A stretch of 33,412 nucleotides of DNA, from the NCBI GenBank assembly GCA_938008185.1, contig CALLLR010000030.1:1-33412 (forward strand), read 5' to 3'. Positions 17,297 through 26,629 of this stretch are shown here, piece after piece; position 1 is the first letter of the stretch, and each line of letters opens with the position of its first letter. The translations under genes and the position numbers were made by a program. This DNA comes from an uncultured Saprospiraceae bacterium. Its GTDB lineage: Bacteria; Bacteroidota; Bacteroidia; Chitinophagales; Saprospiraceae. The notes under the pieces are model-generated. The model saw nothing but the letters and a program-made list of their open reading frames with translations, was not told where the DNA came from and made no database searches.

Positions 17297-17449
17297 ATGA
17301 ACAAAGAAAATTTTACACAATCTTATGTGTCTAATCAATCGTGCAGGACAATTACCCCCTCCCGTACTGCATCTGTACCGAAGCTAATTTTCATTAGTTT
17401 CGTTTCCTTATTTTATGATTTGTTGGAAACGTTGCGCTCAAAAAAATAA
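17297..17449 (+). CDS. Possible 50-residue small protein in the operon leader
   Basis: An ATG-to-TAA frame of 50 codons starts MNKENFTQSYV and ends DLLETLRSKK, with a hydrophobic stretch (about 30-42, LIFISFVSLFYDL) in between. It lies in the long leader between the activator-type promoter and the terminator hairpin. Composition is protein-like, but there is no known relative that I can name and no clear ribosome binding site. It may be a leader peptide, a small protein or chance. Confidence 0.3.
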   Translation: MNKENFTQSYVSNQSCRTITPSRTASVPKLIFISFVSLFYDLLETLRSKK

Positions 17450-17524
17450 TACTCTTCACTAATGACAAATTAGTAGAGATAATCTAATTAATTGTAGCGG
17501 TAGTTTCCCATGAATAGTTTTCCC

Positions 17525-17557
17525 TTACGAAAATTTGTAAAGCACCTATTTTCGTAA
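17525..17557. repeat. 10-bp inverted repeat in the leader
   Basis: TTACGAAAAT (17525-17534) and ATTTTCGTAA (17548-17557) are perfect inverted repeats around a 13-nt loop containing AGCACCTA. A related arrangement (TTACG ... CGTAA with AGCACCTA at its edge) occurs at 27774-27805. Confidence 0.55.
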
Positions 17558-17608
17558 AACCAATTGTTAAAAATTACTAAAGAACTACTGTTATATTTTG
17601 CTTTGCTA

Positions 17609-17651
17609 TTATGGCATGTCGTACCTTTTGGTACGACATCCATAATTTTTT
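17609..17651 (+). terminator. Very strong intrinsic terminator/attenuator before the adhesin operon
   Basis: A stem of 16 bp, broken only by bulged C17615, pairs 17609-17625 with 17630-17645 around a TTTT loop (inner arm ATGTCGTACC / GGTACGACAT). Six Ts follow (17646-17651). It lies downstream of the promoter at 16942 and 26 bp before the operon's first gene, so it either ends a separate leader RNA or attenuates the operon. Confidence 0.9.
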
Positions 17652-17676
17652 CTAAACGTTTTCTAAAATTAATAAA

Positions 17677-18492
17677 TTGATTATCAAGGCTTTACATTTT
17701 ATTGGATCCCCCTTGTTTCGATTTGACTCCATTTTGGTAGTCCTGTTGTTTTGTGGATTTTGCGGTAATTTGCGAGCCCAGCCAAGTTTCTTTTTTACCG
17801 GGCCTACGACGACCATAGAGGTAAATGATGTTTTTGAAGTATATTTTCGGGCCACTAACTTTGTGGACGTAGCAGGGCTTCAGTTTTCGCTCGGTTGGGA
17901 TTCGGATAAAGTAGAATTTCAAAATATTGTACCCTCCTTTCCAACTCAAAGTGTTTCTTTTAATACTAACAATGTTGATAGTGGCGTCATCGCCGGATTT
18001 TGGAATGATACCGACGTTTATACCGTACCTGATACGGCTCTGTTATTTGTATTGACTTTCAGGGCTACTGCGGATGGACCGCTCAACCTTGAATTTATAA
18101 ATTCACCTACCGCAACGCTGGTTATCTATCAACTAAACGGGCAGGTATTTGAAGAACCTATTATATATGATAGCGATGGAGGGGTATGTGTTGGTATAAA
18201 AACTAGTATCTTTGCAACCGATTTTGTAGATTCTGCCGTTTTTTATCAGAATAATCCAAACCCCTTTTCTAAAACTACGTATATACCGTTTGAATTGACT
18301 AATTCTGAATTAGTTACGATAAAAATCTTCGGACTAACCGGAGAAGAAATTTACCAGTACAGCAACCGATACAGTGAGGGAACTCACCGCATCAAAATTA
18401 ACTCTGAGGTCTTTCCTAATCCTGGCACCTACATGTACCAGATTTCGACGGCCGCTACTTCGACGACTAAAAAAATGATCTTAGCAAGATAA
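17677..18492 (+). CDS. Secreted single-module cohesin-like protein with T9SS type A sorting domain
   Basis: The protein has 271 residues from a TTG start; no ATG precedes the signal peptide in this frame. The signal peptide has a long n-region and ends near LRAQ (residue 35). A cohesin-like beta-sandwich follows (about 38-175), with the diagnostic TIEVNDVFEVYFRATNF start and VAGLQFSLGWDSDKVEFQNI segment. The type A sorting domain (about 190-271) shows YQNNPNPFSKTTYIPFEL, TGEEIY and TKKMILAR. It should reach the cell surface through T9SS. The module is a close relative in layout of the four modules in the next gene, 30 bp downstream in the same operon. A cohesin module in such a protein suggests a binding or scaffolding role; this is inferred. 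Confidence 0.88.
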   Translation: MIIKALHFIGSPLFRFDSILVVLLFCGFCGNLRAQPSFFFTGPTTTIEVNDVFEVYFRATNFVDVAGLQFSLGWDSDKVEFQNIVPSFPTQSVSFNTNNVDSGVIAGFWNDTDVYTVPDTALLFVLTFRATADGPLNLEFINSPTATLVIYQLNGQVFEEPIIYDSDGGVCVGIKTSIFATDFVDSAVFYQNNPNPFSKTTYIPFELTNSELVTIKIFGLTGEEIYQYSNRYSEGTHRIKINSEVFPNPGTYMYQISTAATSTTKKMILAR

Positions 18493-18522
18493 ATTGTCTA
18501 ACATCTCAAATTCCAAGGATCG

Positions 18523-21500
18523 ATGTTTAAAAAAATTACGTTTTTTCTCGCACTGGGGCTCGTGCTCCTGGGTTTTAATGCAAATTCCCAAACTACACGT
18601 TTTATTGTCAACCCTGCTTCCAGTACACTGGAAATTGGAGATACGCTGGTCGTAGCGGTAACGTCTCAGGATTTTACCGACGTCATTGCGTTTACTTATT
18701 CTATGAATTGGGACCCCAACGTCCTCGAATTCGTAGCAGGGGATGATCAAATAGTACCGGTTAATATTCCACCTTCACTATTCTCGGGTACGAACATGGC
18801 TAATATCGGGAATCTTACTTTTGGCTGGAATGACCCATTCCTTAATCCTATGTCCGTGGACGATGACCTCGTATTATACGAGATTGTTCGCTTTACGGCA
18901 ATTGGTGCGGGAACTTCTCCAATTAATTTATCAGGGATGCCTGCTGCGGCTAATATCGTGACAACCACTAGCGATGAAGAACCGCTGTTTACCAACGCTA
19001 CCGTGACCGTCACAGATCCAAATCAACCAACAGATCCTGTATTCGAATGTATGTTCGACAATTTTGGCCTGGCCATTATACCTGATTCTGCCGCAACCGG
19101 TGAGCAGCTATGCCTGGATGTGCAGATGTGTAATGCAGACAGTTTGGTTTCTTTCCAATATTCTGTAAATTTTGATCCTGCCATCCTGCAGTTCGATTCT
19201 ATTTCAAATATCAATCTTCCGCAACCCGGAAGTGTATTCGAAAATTCAAATAATACCGACGGTTGGGTTTTTACTTTCTGGACGGATACCCTGGGTATGG
19301 GAATTGATATTCCGGATACGCTCGCGTACGAACTATGTTTTACCGTGATCGGTGCGGGGGGCGAAATGGATACGGTGAGTATCACCGGTGACCCTGGTAT
19401 CATCGAAGTAACTAAATCCTCCAATCCTGGTGTTAATATCGGAATGGAAATTCAGAATGCACCGATTGTTGTAAGTGGAAATAGTGGTAGTGCCATCACC
19501 GTGGTAGCTGCCAACGTGGAAGGCAGTCCCGGAGACACGGTCTGTGTTGCGGTGACTACCCAGAACTTCGAAGATGTCACCTCTTTTCAATATACCTTTA
19601 ACTTCGACGAAACCAACCTCCAGTATCTGGAACACCGGAATTTTAATCCTAATGTACCTAACTTGAGTGCAGCAATTAATGATTCACCCATGTTCTCGGA
19701 TACCGGTGCAATTTTGGTGGTGTACCCCAACCCGGGTGGAATGTCCTCTACTTTAATGGATGGAGATACCTTATATGAGGTTTGCTTTATCATCGATCCA
19801 ATGGCTGCCGTCGGAACGAATGCACTCGTCGGATTTTCGGATGATCCAGTGGTTCGGGGTGCTTCTCAAACGGCACCAACTACTTTATTGTCTAATGATG
19901 GTAATGTAAGTATAGTACCGGCAGAAGGTAGCGGTGATTTTGAATTGACCATCGGAACGGAAACCTTCTGTCCTGATTCCTCAATCTGCGTATCGGTAAC
20001 CACTGATGCCGGTTTTACTGATATTGTTGGTGGTAGCTTTCGGGTAAATTTTGTTCCGGGCGATCTTACCTACACCGGACTGGAAAATATTAATCCGATA
20101 TTTCCTGCAAATACGGCTACTTGGTTAAATAATAATCCAAATGGAACCGATAGAATTATTTTGATTTTGGATAAAGCAGATCCTACCACCGGAATTACCA
20201 TAGGACCAGGAGCAGTGCTGTTTGATATCTGTTTTACTGCAAATGTTACAGATGTGAATAGCCCAATAACTTATATTCAAAATACATTTGAATTCGTCGA
20301 CTCAAATGGCGAGGTCATTGATCCTTTTACTATTAACGACGGTGCAGCCATCATTGATCCAGCTGCTTGTCCTGCGGGAGAAGTCGATATTACCGTTTCT
20401 GAATCCATCACTAATGTACTTTGTAATGGAGATGCCACGGGAGAGATTGCGCTGACCATTGGAGGTGGAGATGGATCGAATTACGATATCACCTGGACCG
20501 GATCTCCTACGGATGTTAGTGGACTAACCACACCGACTATTTCCAATTTGGAAGCGGGTAGCTACACCGTTAGTATTACCAGTGGAATGCGGGACTTTAC
20601 GCAAACGTACACGGTAATGGAGCCAACGCCGTTAACTGGAACGACCACTTCTACCAATGTGACCTGTAATGGTGACGGAGATGGTACCATTACTTTGACA
20701 CCTGATGGTGGACTAGCTCCTTATACTTTTGTCTGGAGCAATGGACCGACTGACCAAAATCTTACCAGCCTATCACCTGGAACGTATACCGTAACGATTA
20801 CGGATGCTAATATGTGTACCTTCATCGTACCAGCAGTGACAATTACTCAGCCCGATGTGTTGGTCATTACCATTGACAATACGGAGAATGTATCTTGTCT
20901 GGATGGAAACGATGGATCCATAAGCATTACCGTAACTGGCGGTAACGGAGGAAATGAATTTGTTTGGTCTAATACAACACAAACAACCGAGGATATTACT
21001 GGCCTTATGGCTAATAATTACCGAGTGACCGTAACAGATGCTAACGGATGTATGGCAGTTTCTCCCAACGTAACCATTACCGAGCCTAGTACCGCAGTTG
21101 GAATAACGGTGGATGATATAATTTTTGCTAACTGTAATGGTGGAGGTTCTATTTTTATCACCCCAACTGGTGGAAGTAATTTATATACTTACCTTTGGAA
21201 TGATCCTGATGGTACTACCTCTCAAGACCTCGAAGATGTTCCTCCCGGAGGTTATATTGTTACAGTAACCGATAGTAATGACTGTACTTTTACCAGTGGT
21301 ATTTTAGTCGTGGAGTCTACTGACGCAATTGTTATTGATGAAATTATTACCCAGCCGACTTGTGATTCTGAATCTAACGGAGCGATTAACTTAACCGTCA
21401 CTGGTGGAACAACTGGAGATGAATTTACCTTTAACTGGGATCCTACCGCTTCGACCGAAGACCTGACTGGTTTAATGGCGGGTGAATATGAAGTAACGGT

Positions 21501-24500
21501 AACGGATACGGGAGATGGTTGTACAGCAATAGCTACGTATCAATTAACAAATTCAATCAATCTAACCATTGTCGAAGATGCTAGTACGCCTGCCGGTTGT
21601 GCCGGAGCGACTAACGGTTCTTTAACCGTTGAGGTAAGCGGCGGTGGTGGAAATTACAGCTACAACTGGTCTAATGGACAAACTTCGGCTACGTTGGGCA
21701 ACGTTGCTGCGGGTAACTATACCGTTACCGTGACGGATGTTAATTCCGGCTGTACCGAAGAAGAAAACTTTACCGTCAATAGTGACGCCGGAATCGTAAT
21801 AACGGGAACTGTAACGGATGCAACCTGTAGCGGTGCTGAGAATGGAAGCATTGATATCACCGTAAGTGGTGCTGGTGCGAATCCAACCTTCCTCTGGAGT
21901 GATATGCCCGCAACTCAAACAGAAGATATAAATAATATATCTGATAGAGATTATGTAGTTACCGTAACCAGTACTGATGGGCAATGTACCCAAACGGCGA
22001 CTTTTACCGTGGAAGCCGGGAATGGATTTGAAATTATAGAAAATGGAATTGGTCAGGCAACTTGTGATGGTGCTGACAATGGAACGGTTAATATTAGTCT
22101 AAATGGAGAAACTGGAACGCCTGCGCCTACTTACGCCTGGTCTACCGGTTCAACCACTCAGGATATAACCAACGCTAGGGGAGGAATGACGGAATCTGTG
22201 ACCGTGACCGACGGTGCCGGTTGTATAGAAATAGCTAGTTTTCTTATTCCTTCCGGAGGAGGTTTTGATATCAACCTGGTAAATATTGATAATGCTAGTT
22301 GTGGAGGTGCCGAGGATGGGGCGATTGATATCGAACTGGATGGAGCAGTATTACCAACCATGAGCGTAGAGTGGAATACCGTGCCGCCTACAAATACGGA
22401 AGACCTTAACGGTGTTCCCGCAGGTACATATACAGTAGTTGTCATAGATGCTGCGGGTTGTAATGCCACGGCAACGTATACCGTTGACAACGACGGAGGT
22501 ATTAGTGGTGCCGTACAAAACGTTACGGATGTAAGTTGTGATGGAAATATGGACGGATCTATTACGCTGGATGTCTTAAATGCTTCTATGAACGTTTCTT
22601 ACGCCTGGTCAATGCCTCCCGCATCTGGACCAAATCCCGTAGGCCTGCCAGCGGGCACTTATTCGGTGACGATCACAGATATGGATTCTGGATGTACCGA
22701 TGTTGTTACGGATATTATGGTTGAAAATCCTGACACAATTACCTTTACTACGGTAGTAGAAGATGCTTCTTGTAACGATTTGGACGACGGAACCATAACA
22801 ATAAACGCCTCGGGTGGAAACGGAGGATTCTCCTTTATGTGGCCAGCTCCAGTAATGACGACTACCAATATGGCTGCTGATCTAATGCCCGGTGCTTACA
22901 TTGTGACTATTACCGACTCTGGAGGATGTAGCGTTGTCACGGAAGGTATTATCGTAGATGAGCCGACGGCGATTATTGTTACAGGAGAAATAACGAATCC
23001 TTCTCCCGCCGGTAACGACGGTGAGATTACCGCAATGGCTACCGGAGGAAGTGGGATTTATACTAATTATAATTGGACTGATCCAAATGGTGTTTCTTTA
23101 ATGGGACAAACCATTTCTGGTCTTGGCACAGGAACCTTCACGGTAACCGTAACGGATGATGATGGCTGTACGGGAACTAGCAGTTTTACCATCAACCCGG
23201 CAGATGCGCCTAATCCTACTTTAGTAGAGGTAACGGATGTCACCTGTTTTGGTGGAAGTGACGGGACTATTACAATTGCAGTAGAAGGTGGATCTGGAGG
23301 TTATACCTTCGATTGGACGCCGCCAGCTACTGGACAAAATCCAACCGGATTGCCTGCTGGTACTTATAGTGTAACTGTTACCGATAACAGTGGGGTCATG
23401 GGTATTCTTAGTTCTATTGTTGTAGGTCAACCCGAAGAACTCGATTATGATCTAATGGATTTATTATCCGTTTCTTGTCCTGGATTTATGGATGGAGAAA
23501 TAAATATTAGCCCAACGGGTGGTAACGGAGCACCCTATACCGTTGTATGGAACCTTCCCGTTAATGATTCAATTAACCCAACTGATTTAGCTGCTGGAAA
23601 TTATATTCCAACCATCACCGATGCGCTGGGCTGTACCGTAGAAGGCGATAATATTATTGTGCAAGAACCTTTGCCGATTACCATTACTGAAGAACTAACA
23701 AATCCTTCTTGTAATAATGGAGGTGCTTCCGGAAGTATAGCCCTCACCGTAATGGGAGGAACGCCTGGAGGAAACGCTGAATACAGCTATACCTGGAACG
23801 ATGGTGTACCCGGCAGTTCCTTTCCCTCGGTTAATCCACTTACGAATATAGGTCCTGGTAATTATTTTGTTACTGTAACCGATTCGAGAGGGTGTACGGT
23901 TGTTGACGGTCCTTTCACGCTGACTGATCCTGATGCTATCTTTATTCAACTGGATAGTGTCCGACACGTTCGTTGTGCTGGAATCGCAGAAGGTGCGATT
24001 TTCGTAACGACTTCAGGCGGAAGTGGAGCTTTGATGCCAGTGTGGAAGAATGGACAAGGAGACACCATTAATACGGGCTTTGATCTTATTGGCTTGATTG
24101 GTGGAAATTATACCTTATGTGTAACCGATGCGGCGGGTTGTTCTGAAACGCTTGGACCGATTACGGTTAACGAACCACAACCGATTACGGTGGGTGATAT
24201 CGAAATAGATGCCGCCGGTCCTAGTGCGGATGATGGTGAAATACGATTGATTGCGGTTACTGGTGGTACTCCTGATTATATTTTTAATTGGGAAGGTCCC
24301 AACGGGGTGATGGAGACGACCGGTGACGTGCCAACAATCTCTAATATTCCTCCCGGAGAATGGCGTGTAACGATTGTAGATTCGAATGGCTGTACCGAGG
24401 TGATTACGGATATTCCAGTACTGGGTAGCCTCAATGCAACCGCAATCATTGGAGACCCAACTTGTATTGGAGATAGTGATGGATCCATTGAATTAACGGT

Positions 24501-26565
24501 TAACGCTGGTACTCCACCATATAATTATGAATGGAGCACTCCTGACGGAAGTGGAATTGTGCAATTTGCACCCAATCAGTTTACCTTGACTGCTGGAACT
24601 TATTCAGTGACCATAGAAGATGCCAACGAGGTATTTGTAGAATACACTTACGAAATAGAAGATCCAGCTCCAATTACCGTAGGCTTTACAACTAACCCTG
24701 ATCAACCGGGAGGAGATTGTGACGGAAGTGTTAATACTAATGTTGTTGGTGGTACCCCTGATTACTCCTATATTTGGAATAACGGAGCTACTACGGCTGA
24801 TTTAATCAATGTTTGTAAGGGGGAATACGAAGTGACCATTACGGATGACAATGGATGTGTGGTAATACCGCCTTCTGCGTTTGTAACCGCCGGACCTTTA
24901 ACTTTTACAACGATGCCACTAAATATTGGCGGTAATGCTTGTAACGGAGGAATGGGTGGAACGGTGAACGGAGAGGTAATTGGTGGATGTCCACTCTATA
25001 CCTTGACCTTGACCTCAAATAATTCAGGACCAATAATTATAAACAGTAACGATGGCTCTTTCGAATTTACCGGACTAGCCGAAGGGAGCTATACGCTTAC
25101 CGTGACCGATGCAGCGGGTAGTGATCAGTTGGTTACCAACTTTGACATTGAACCGGTAATCATCGAAATTACCGCAGATACGATTATTAACATAGTGGAT
25201 GGCTGTGACGGAGCTGTAAATATCTCAGTGACCGGAGGACAGTTACCCTACAGCTATCTCTGGAGTAACGGTGATACCAGTATGGACGTCTCGGAAATTT
25301 GTGAAGAAGAAAGTCCACTTAATGTAGTGGTGACGGACGCCAACGGTTGTATCGTTCAATCGCAGGAGTTTACGGTGATTGCTGGAATATCTATTGACTT
25401 AGCGGTCACTAACGAATCCTGTTTCGGTGATGCGGACGGTTCCATTATCGCTACGGTGGAAGGAGGCGACGCGCCTTACACTTACTCATGGTCGAATGGC
25501 GCCACGACACAAAACCTGGTCGGACTCACACCGGGCAGTTATATCCTTACCGTGACAGATAATCAGGGTGTAATGGTTACCGCAACCGGAAACGTTAACG
25601 GTTCTTCGGCACCGATAACGGTGACGAGTGACCTAACGCTTCCTATACCTCCTAACGCGAATGGAGCGATTGATCTAATGGTTTCTGGTGGTGGAGGTGA
25701 TTACATGTATGAGTGGTCTAATGGAGCGATGACCCGAAATATCGGTGGGTTGACTGCGGGTATTTATACGGTAGAAATTACCGATTTCTTCGGTTGTAGT
25801 TATTTTGAAAGTTTTAACCTGGCGGGTCCGGAGATTGAACTGGTATTTATTTCCAATCCTGGGGGCTGTGCTGGACAAACTGTAAATATGGGAACGTTGC
25901 AGGTAATTCCTTCGGGAGGAACGGCTCCCTATACTTACAAATGGGATGTTACTGATCAGCCAGATAACTTCGATATTATCGGTGGTTTGGAACCGGGTGA
26001 TTATACGGTCACCGTAACCGATAACTCGGGCGTTATAACCGTTGGAACCGGTAGCGTAGAGGCACCGACAGCGATAGTGATTGATCTGGATGTGGACGAA
26101 GTAAACAGTAATATTATATCTACCGTAACGGGAGGAACGGCTCCCTATACTTACGAATGGTCAGAATTGAATGATCCTAGTGTCTCCGTTAGTAGAGATT
26201 TAATGGATGTGGCATCAGGAACGTACACGCTTTTGGTTACGGATGCTAATGGCTGTTTTAGTACGGCTACGGCCGAATTACTGGCGGGGCCTTGTGAACA
26301 GGTTCGTAAGGTGATTTCTCCGAATGATGATAATTTCAACGATGAATTTATTATCAGTTGTGCTAACCGATTTGACATTGATTTAGAAATCTACAATCGT
26401 TGGGGACAGCTTGAATTTATGGCTGCGAATTATAGCAATAACTGGGTTGGAACGAACATGGAAGGTGCGAAACTGCCGGAGGGGGGATATTTCTACGTCA
26501 TTCGTTACCTGGACAGTGCAGGCCAGACGCAGCAAATTAAAGGATCATTAAATATTGTTTACTAA
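18523..26565 (+). CDS. Giant SprB-like adhesin: four cohesin-like modules, about 25 SprB repeats, T9SS type B sorting domain
   Basis: This protein of 2680 residues has a signal peptide (1-23, ending ANSQ). Four cohesin-like modules follow (about 25-165, 178-310, 322-460, 470-612), recognisable by segments such as VIAFTYSMNWDPNVLEF and LVSFQYSVNFDPAILQF. From about 620 to 2590 I count about 25 SprB repeats of 70-90 residues, pattern V-x-C-x-G-x2-DGxI ... GG ... Y-x-W ... L-x-G-x-Y-x-V-T-V-TD-x2-GC. Residues 2591-2680 are the gliding-motility C-terminal domain (ISPNDDNFNDEF, IYNRWGQLEF, GGYFYVIRY), a type B T9SS signal. In Flavobacterium johnsoniae SprB is the mobile gliding adhesin and needs SprF for export. 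The sprF-like gene follows here after 64 bp. The cohesin-like head is an unusual addition. A role in adhesion or gliding is likely but not proven. Confidence 0.93.
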   Translation: MFKKITFFLALGLVLLGFNANSQTTRFIVNPASSTLEIGDTLVVAVTSQDFTDVIAFTYSMNWDPNVLEFVAGDDQIVPVNIPPSLFSGTNMANIGNLTFGWNDPFLNPMSVDDDLVLYEIVRFTAIGAGTSPINLSGMPAAANIVTTTSDEEPLFTNATVTVTDPNQPTDPVFECMFDNFGLAIIPDSAATGEQLCLDVQMCNADSLVSFQYSVNFDPAILQFDSISNINLPQPGSVFENSNNTDGWVFTFWTDTLGMGIDIPDTLAYELCFTVIGAGGEMDTVSITGDPGIIEVTKSSNPGVNIGMEIQNAPIVVSGNSGSAITVVAANVEGSPGDTVCVAVTTQNFEDVTSFQYTFNFDETNLQYLEHRNFNPNVPNLSAAINDSPMFSDTGAILVVYPNPGGMSSTLMDGDTLYEVCFIIDPMAAVGTNALVGFSDDPVVRGASQTAPTTLLSNDGNVSIVPAEGSGDFELTIGTETFCPDSSICVSVTTDAGFTDIVGGSFRVNFVPGDLTYTGLENINPIFPANTATWLNNNPNGTDRIILILDKADPTTGITIGPGAVLFDICFTANVTDVNSPITYIQNTFEFVDSNGEVIDPFTINDGAAIIDPAACPAGEVDITVSESITNVLCNGDATGEIALTIGGGDGSNYDITWTGSPTDVSGLTTPTISNLEAGSYTVSITSGMRDFTQTYTVMEPTPLTGTTTSTNVTCNGDGDGTITLTPDGGLAPYTFVWSNGPTDQNLTSLSPGTYTVTITDANMCTFIVPAVTITQPDVLVITIDNTENVSCLDGNDGSISITVTGGNGGNEFVWSNTTQTTEDITGLMANNYRVTVTDANGCMAVSPNVTITEPSTAVGITVDDIIFANCNGGGSIFITPTGGSNLYTYLWNDPDGTTSQDLEDVPPGGYIVTVTDSNDCTFTSGILVVESTDAIVIDEIITQPTCDSESNGAINLTVTGGTTGDEFTFNWDPTASTEDLTGLMAGEYEVTVTDTGDGCTAIATYQLTNSINLTIVEDASTPAGCAGATNGSLTVEVSGGGGNYSYNWSNGQTSATLGNVAAGNYTVTVTDVNSGCTEEENFTVNSDAGIVITGTVTDATCSGAENGSIDITVSGAGANPTFLWSDMPATQTEDINNISDRDYVVTVTSTDGQCTQTATFTVEAGNGFEIIENGIGQATCDGADNGTVNISLNGETGTPAPTYAWSTGSTTQDITNARGGMTESVTVTDGAGCIEIASFLIPSGGGFDINLVNIDNASCGGAEDGAIDIELDGAVLPTMSVEWNTVPPTNTEDLNGVPAGTYTVVVIDAAGCNATATYTVDNDGGISGAVQNVTDVSCDGNMDGSITLDVLNASMNVSYAWSMPPASGPNPVGLPAGTYSVTITDMDSGCTDVVTDIMVENPDTITFTTVVEDASCNDLDDGTITINASGGNGGFSFMWPAPVMTTTNMAADLMPGAYIVTITDSGGCSVVTEGIIVDEPTAIIVTGEITNPSPAGNDGEITAMATGGSGIYTNYNWTDPNGVSLMGQTISGLGTGTFTVTVTDDDGCTGTSSFTINPADAPNPTLVEVTDVTCFGGSDGTITIAVEGGSGGYTFDWTPPATGQNPTGLPAGTYSVTVTDNSGVMGILSSIVVGQPEELDYDLMDLLSVSCPGFMDGEINISPTGGNGAPYTVVWNLPVNDSINPTDLAAGNYIPTITDALGCTVEGDNIIVQEPLPITITEELTNPSCNNGGASGSIALTVMGGTPGGNAEYSYTWNDGVPGSSFPSVNPLTNIGPGNYFVTVTDSRGCTVVDGPFTLTDPDAIFIQLDSVRHVRCAGIAEGAIFVTTSGGSGALMPVWKNGQGDTINTGFDLIGLIGGNYTLCVTDAAGCSETLGPITVNEPQPITVGDIEIDAAGPSADDGEIRLIAVTGGTPDYIFNWEGPNGVMETTGDVPTISNIPPGEWRVTIVDSNGCTEVITDIPVLGSLNATAIIGDPTCIGDSDGSIELTVNAGTPPYNYEWSTPDGSGIVQFAPNQFTLTAGTYSVTIEDANEVFVEYTYEIEDPAPITVGFTTNPDQPGGDCDGSVNTNVVGGTPDYSYIWNNGATTADLINVCKGEYEVTITDDNGCVVIPPSAFVTAGPLTFTTMPLNIGGNACNGGMGGTVNGEVIGGCPLYTLTLTSNNSGPIIINSNDGSFEFTGLAEGSYTLTVTDAAGSDQLVTNFDIEPVIIEITADTIINIVDGCDGAVNISVTGGQLPYSYLWSNGDTSMDVSEICEEESPLNVVVTDANGCIVQSQEFTVIAGISIDLAVTNESCFGDADGSIIATVEGGDAPYTYSWSNGATTQNLVGLTPGSYILTVTDNQGVMVTATGNVNGSSAPITVTSDLTLPIPPNANGAIDLMVSGGGGDYMYEWSNGAMTRNIGGLTAGIYTVEITDFFGCSYFESFNLAGPEIELVFISNPGGCAGQTVNMGTLQVIPSGGTAPYTYKWDVTDQPDNFDIIGGLEPGDYTVTVTDNSGVITVGTGSVEAPTAIVIDLDVDEVNSNIISTVTGGTAPYTYEWSELNDPSVSVSRDLMDVASGTYTLLVTDANGCFSTATAELLAGPCEQVRKVISPNDDNFNDEFIISCANRFDIDLEIYNRWGQLEFMAANYSNNWVGTNMEGAKLPEGGYFYVIRYLDSAGQTQQIKGSLNIVY

Positions 26566-26583
26566 AACTAAGTGGATATAATT

Positions 26584-26604
26584 TTCCACCTAGGTGGAAT
26601 TTTT
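26584..26604 (+). terminator. Intra-operon hairpin with T-run
   Basis: A perfect palindrome TTCCACCTAGGTGGAA (26584-26599) followed by TTTTT lies in the 64-bp gap between the adhesin and the sprF-like gene. It may be a partial terminator that lowers expression of the downstream gene. Confidence 0.65.
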
Positions 26605-26629
26605 CCCAGAACCGCATAAATAAAATAAA

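Larger units (their letters stand above)
16820..17676 (+). other. 857-bp noncoding region: activator-type promoter, long leader, hairpins
   Basis: After the response regulator comes a dyad plus -7 promoter (16904-16949), then a leader of about 700 nt. This leader holds AT-rich hairpins around 17053-17115 (for example ATTGAAT-TCT-ATTCAAT), adjacent TACCTAT and TACCCTT heptamers (17210-17223), a possible 50-codon gene (17297-17449), a 10-bp inverted repeat (17525-17557) and a strong terminator (17609-17651). The first adhesin-operon gene starts 26 bp further on. Confidence 0.6.

Noticed and set aside
19023-19424. 133-codon and other long antisense frames inside the giant adhesin
   Set aside because: They mirror the codon pattern of the repetitive adhesin gene; none has a start context or domain.
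18523-26565. Possible clostridial-type cellulosome scaffoldin
   Set aside because: Only four cohesin-like modules, no carbohydrate-binding module or glycosidase nearby, and the rest is SprB repeats with a gliding-type C-terminus.
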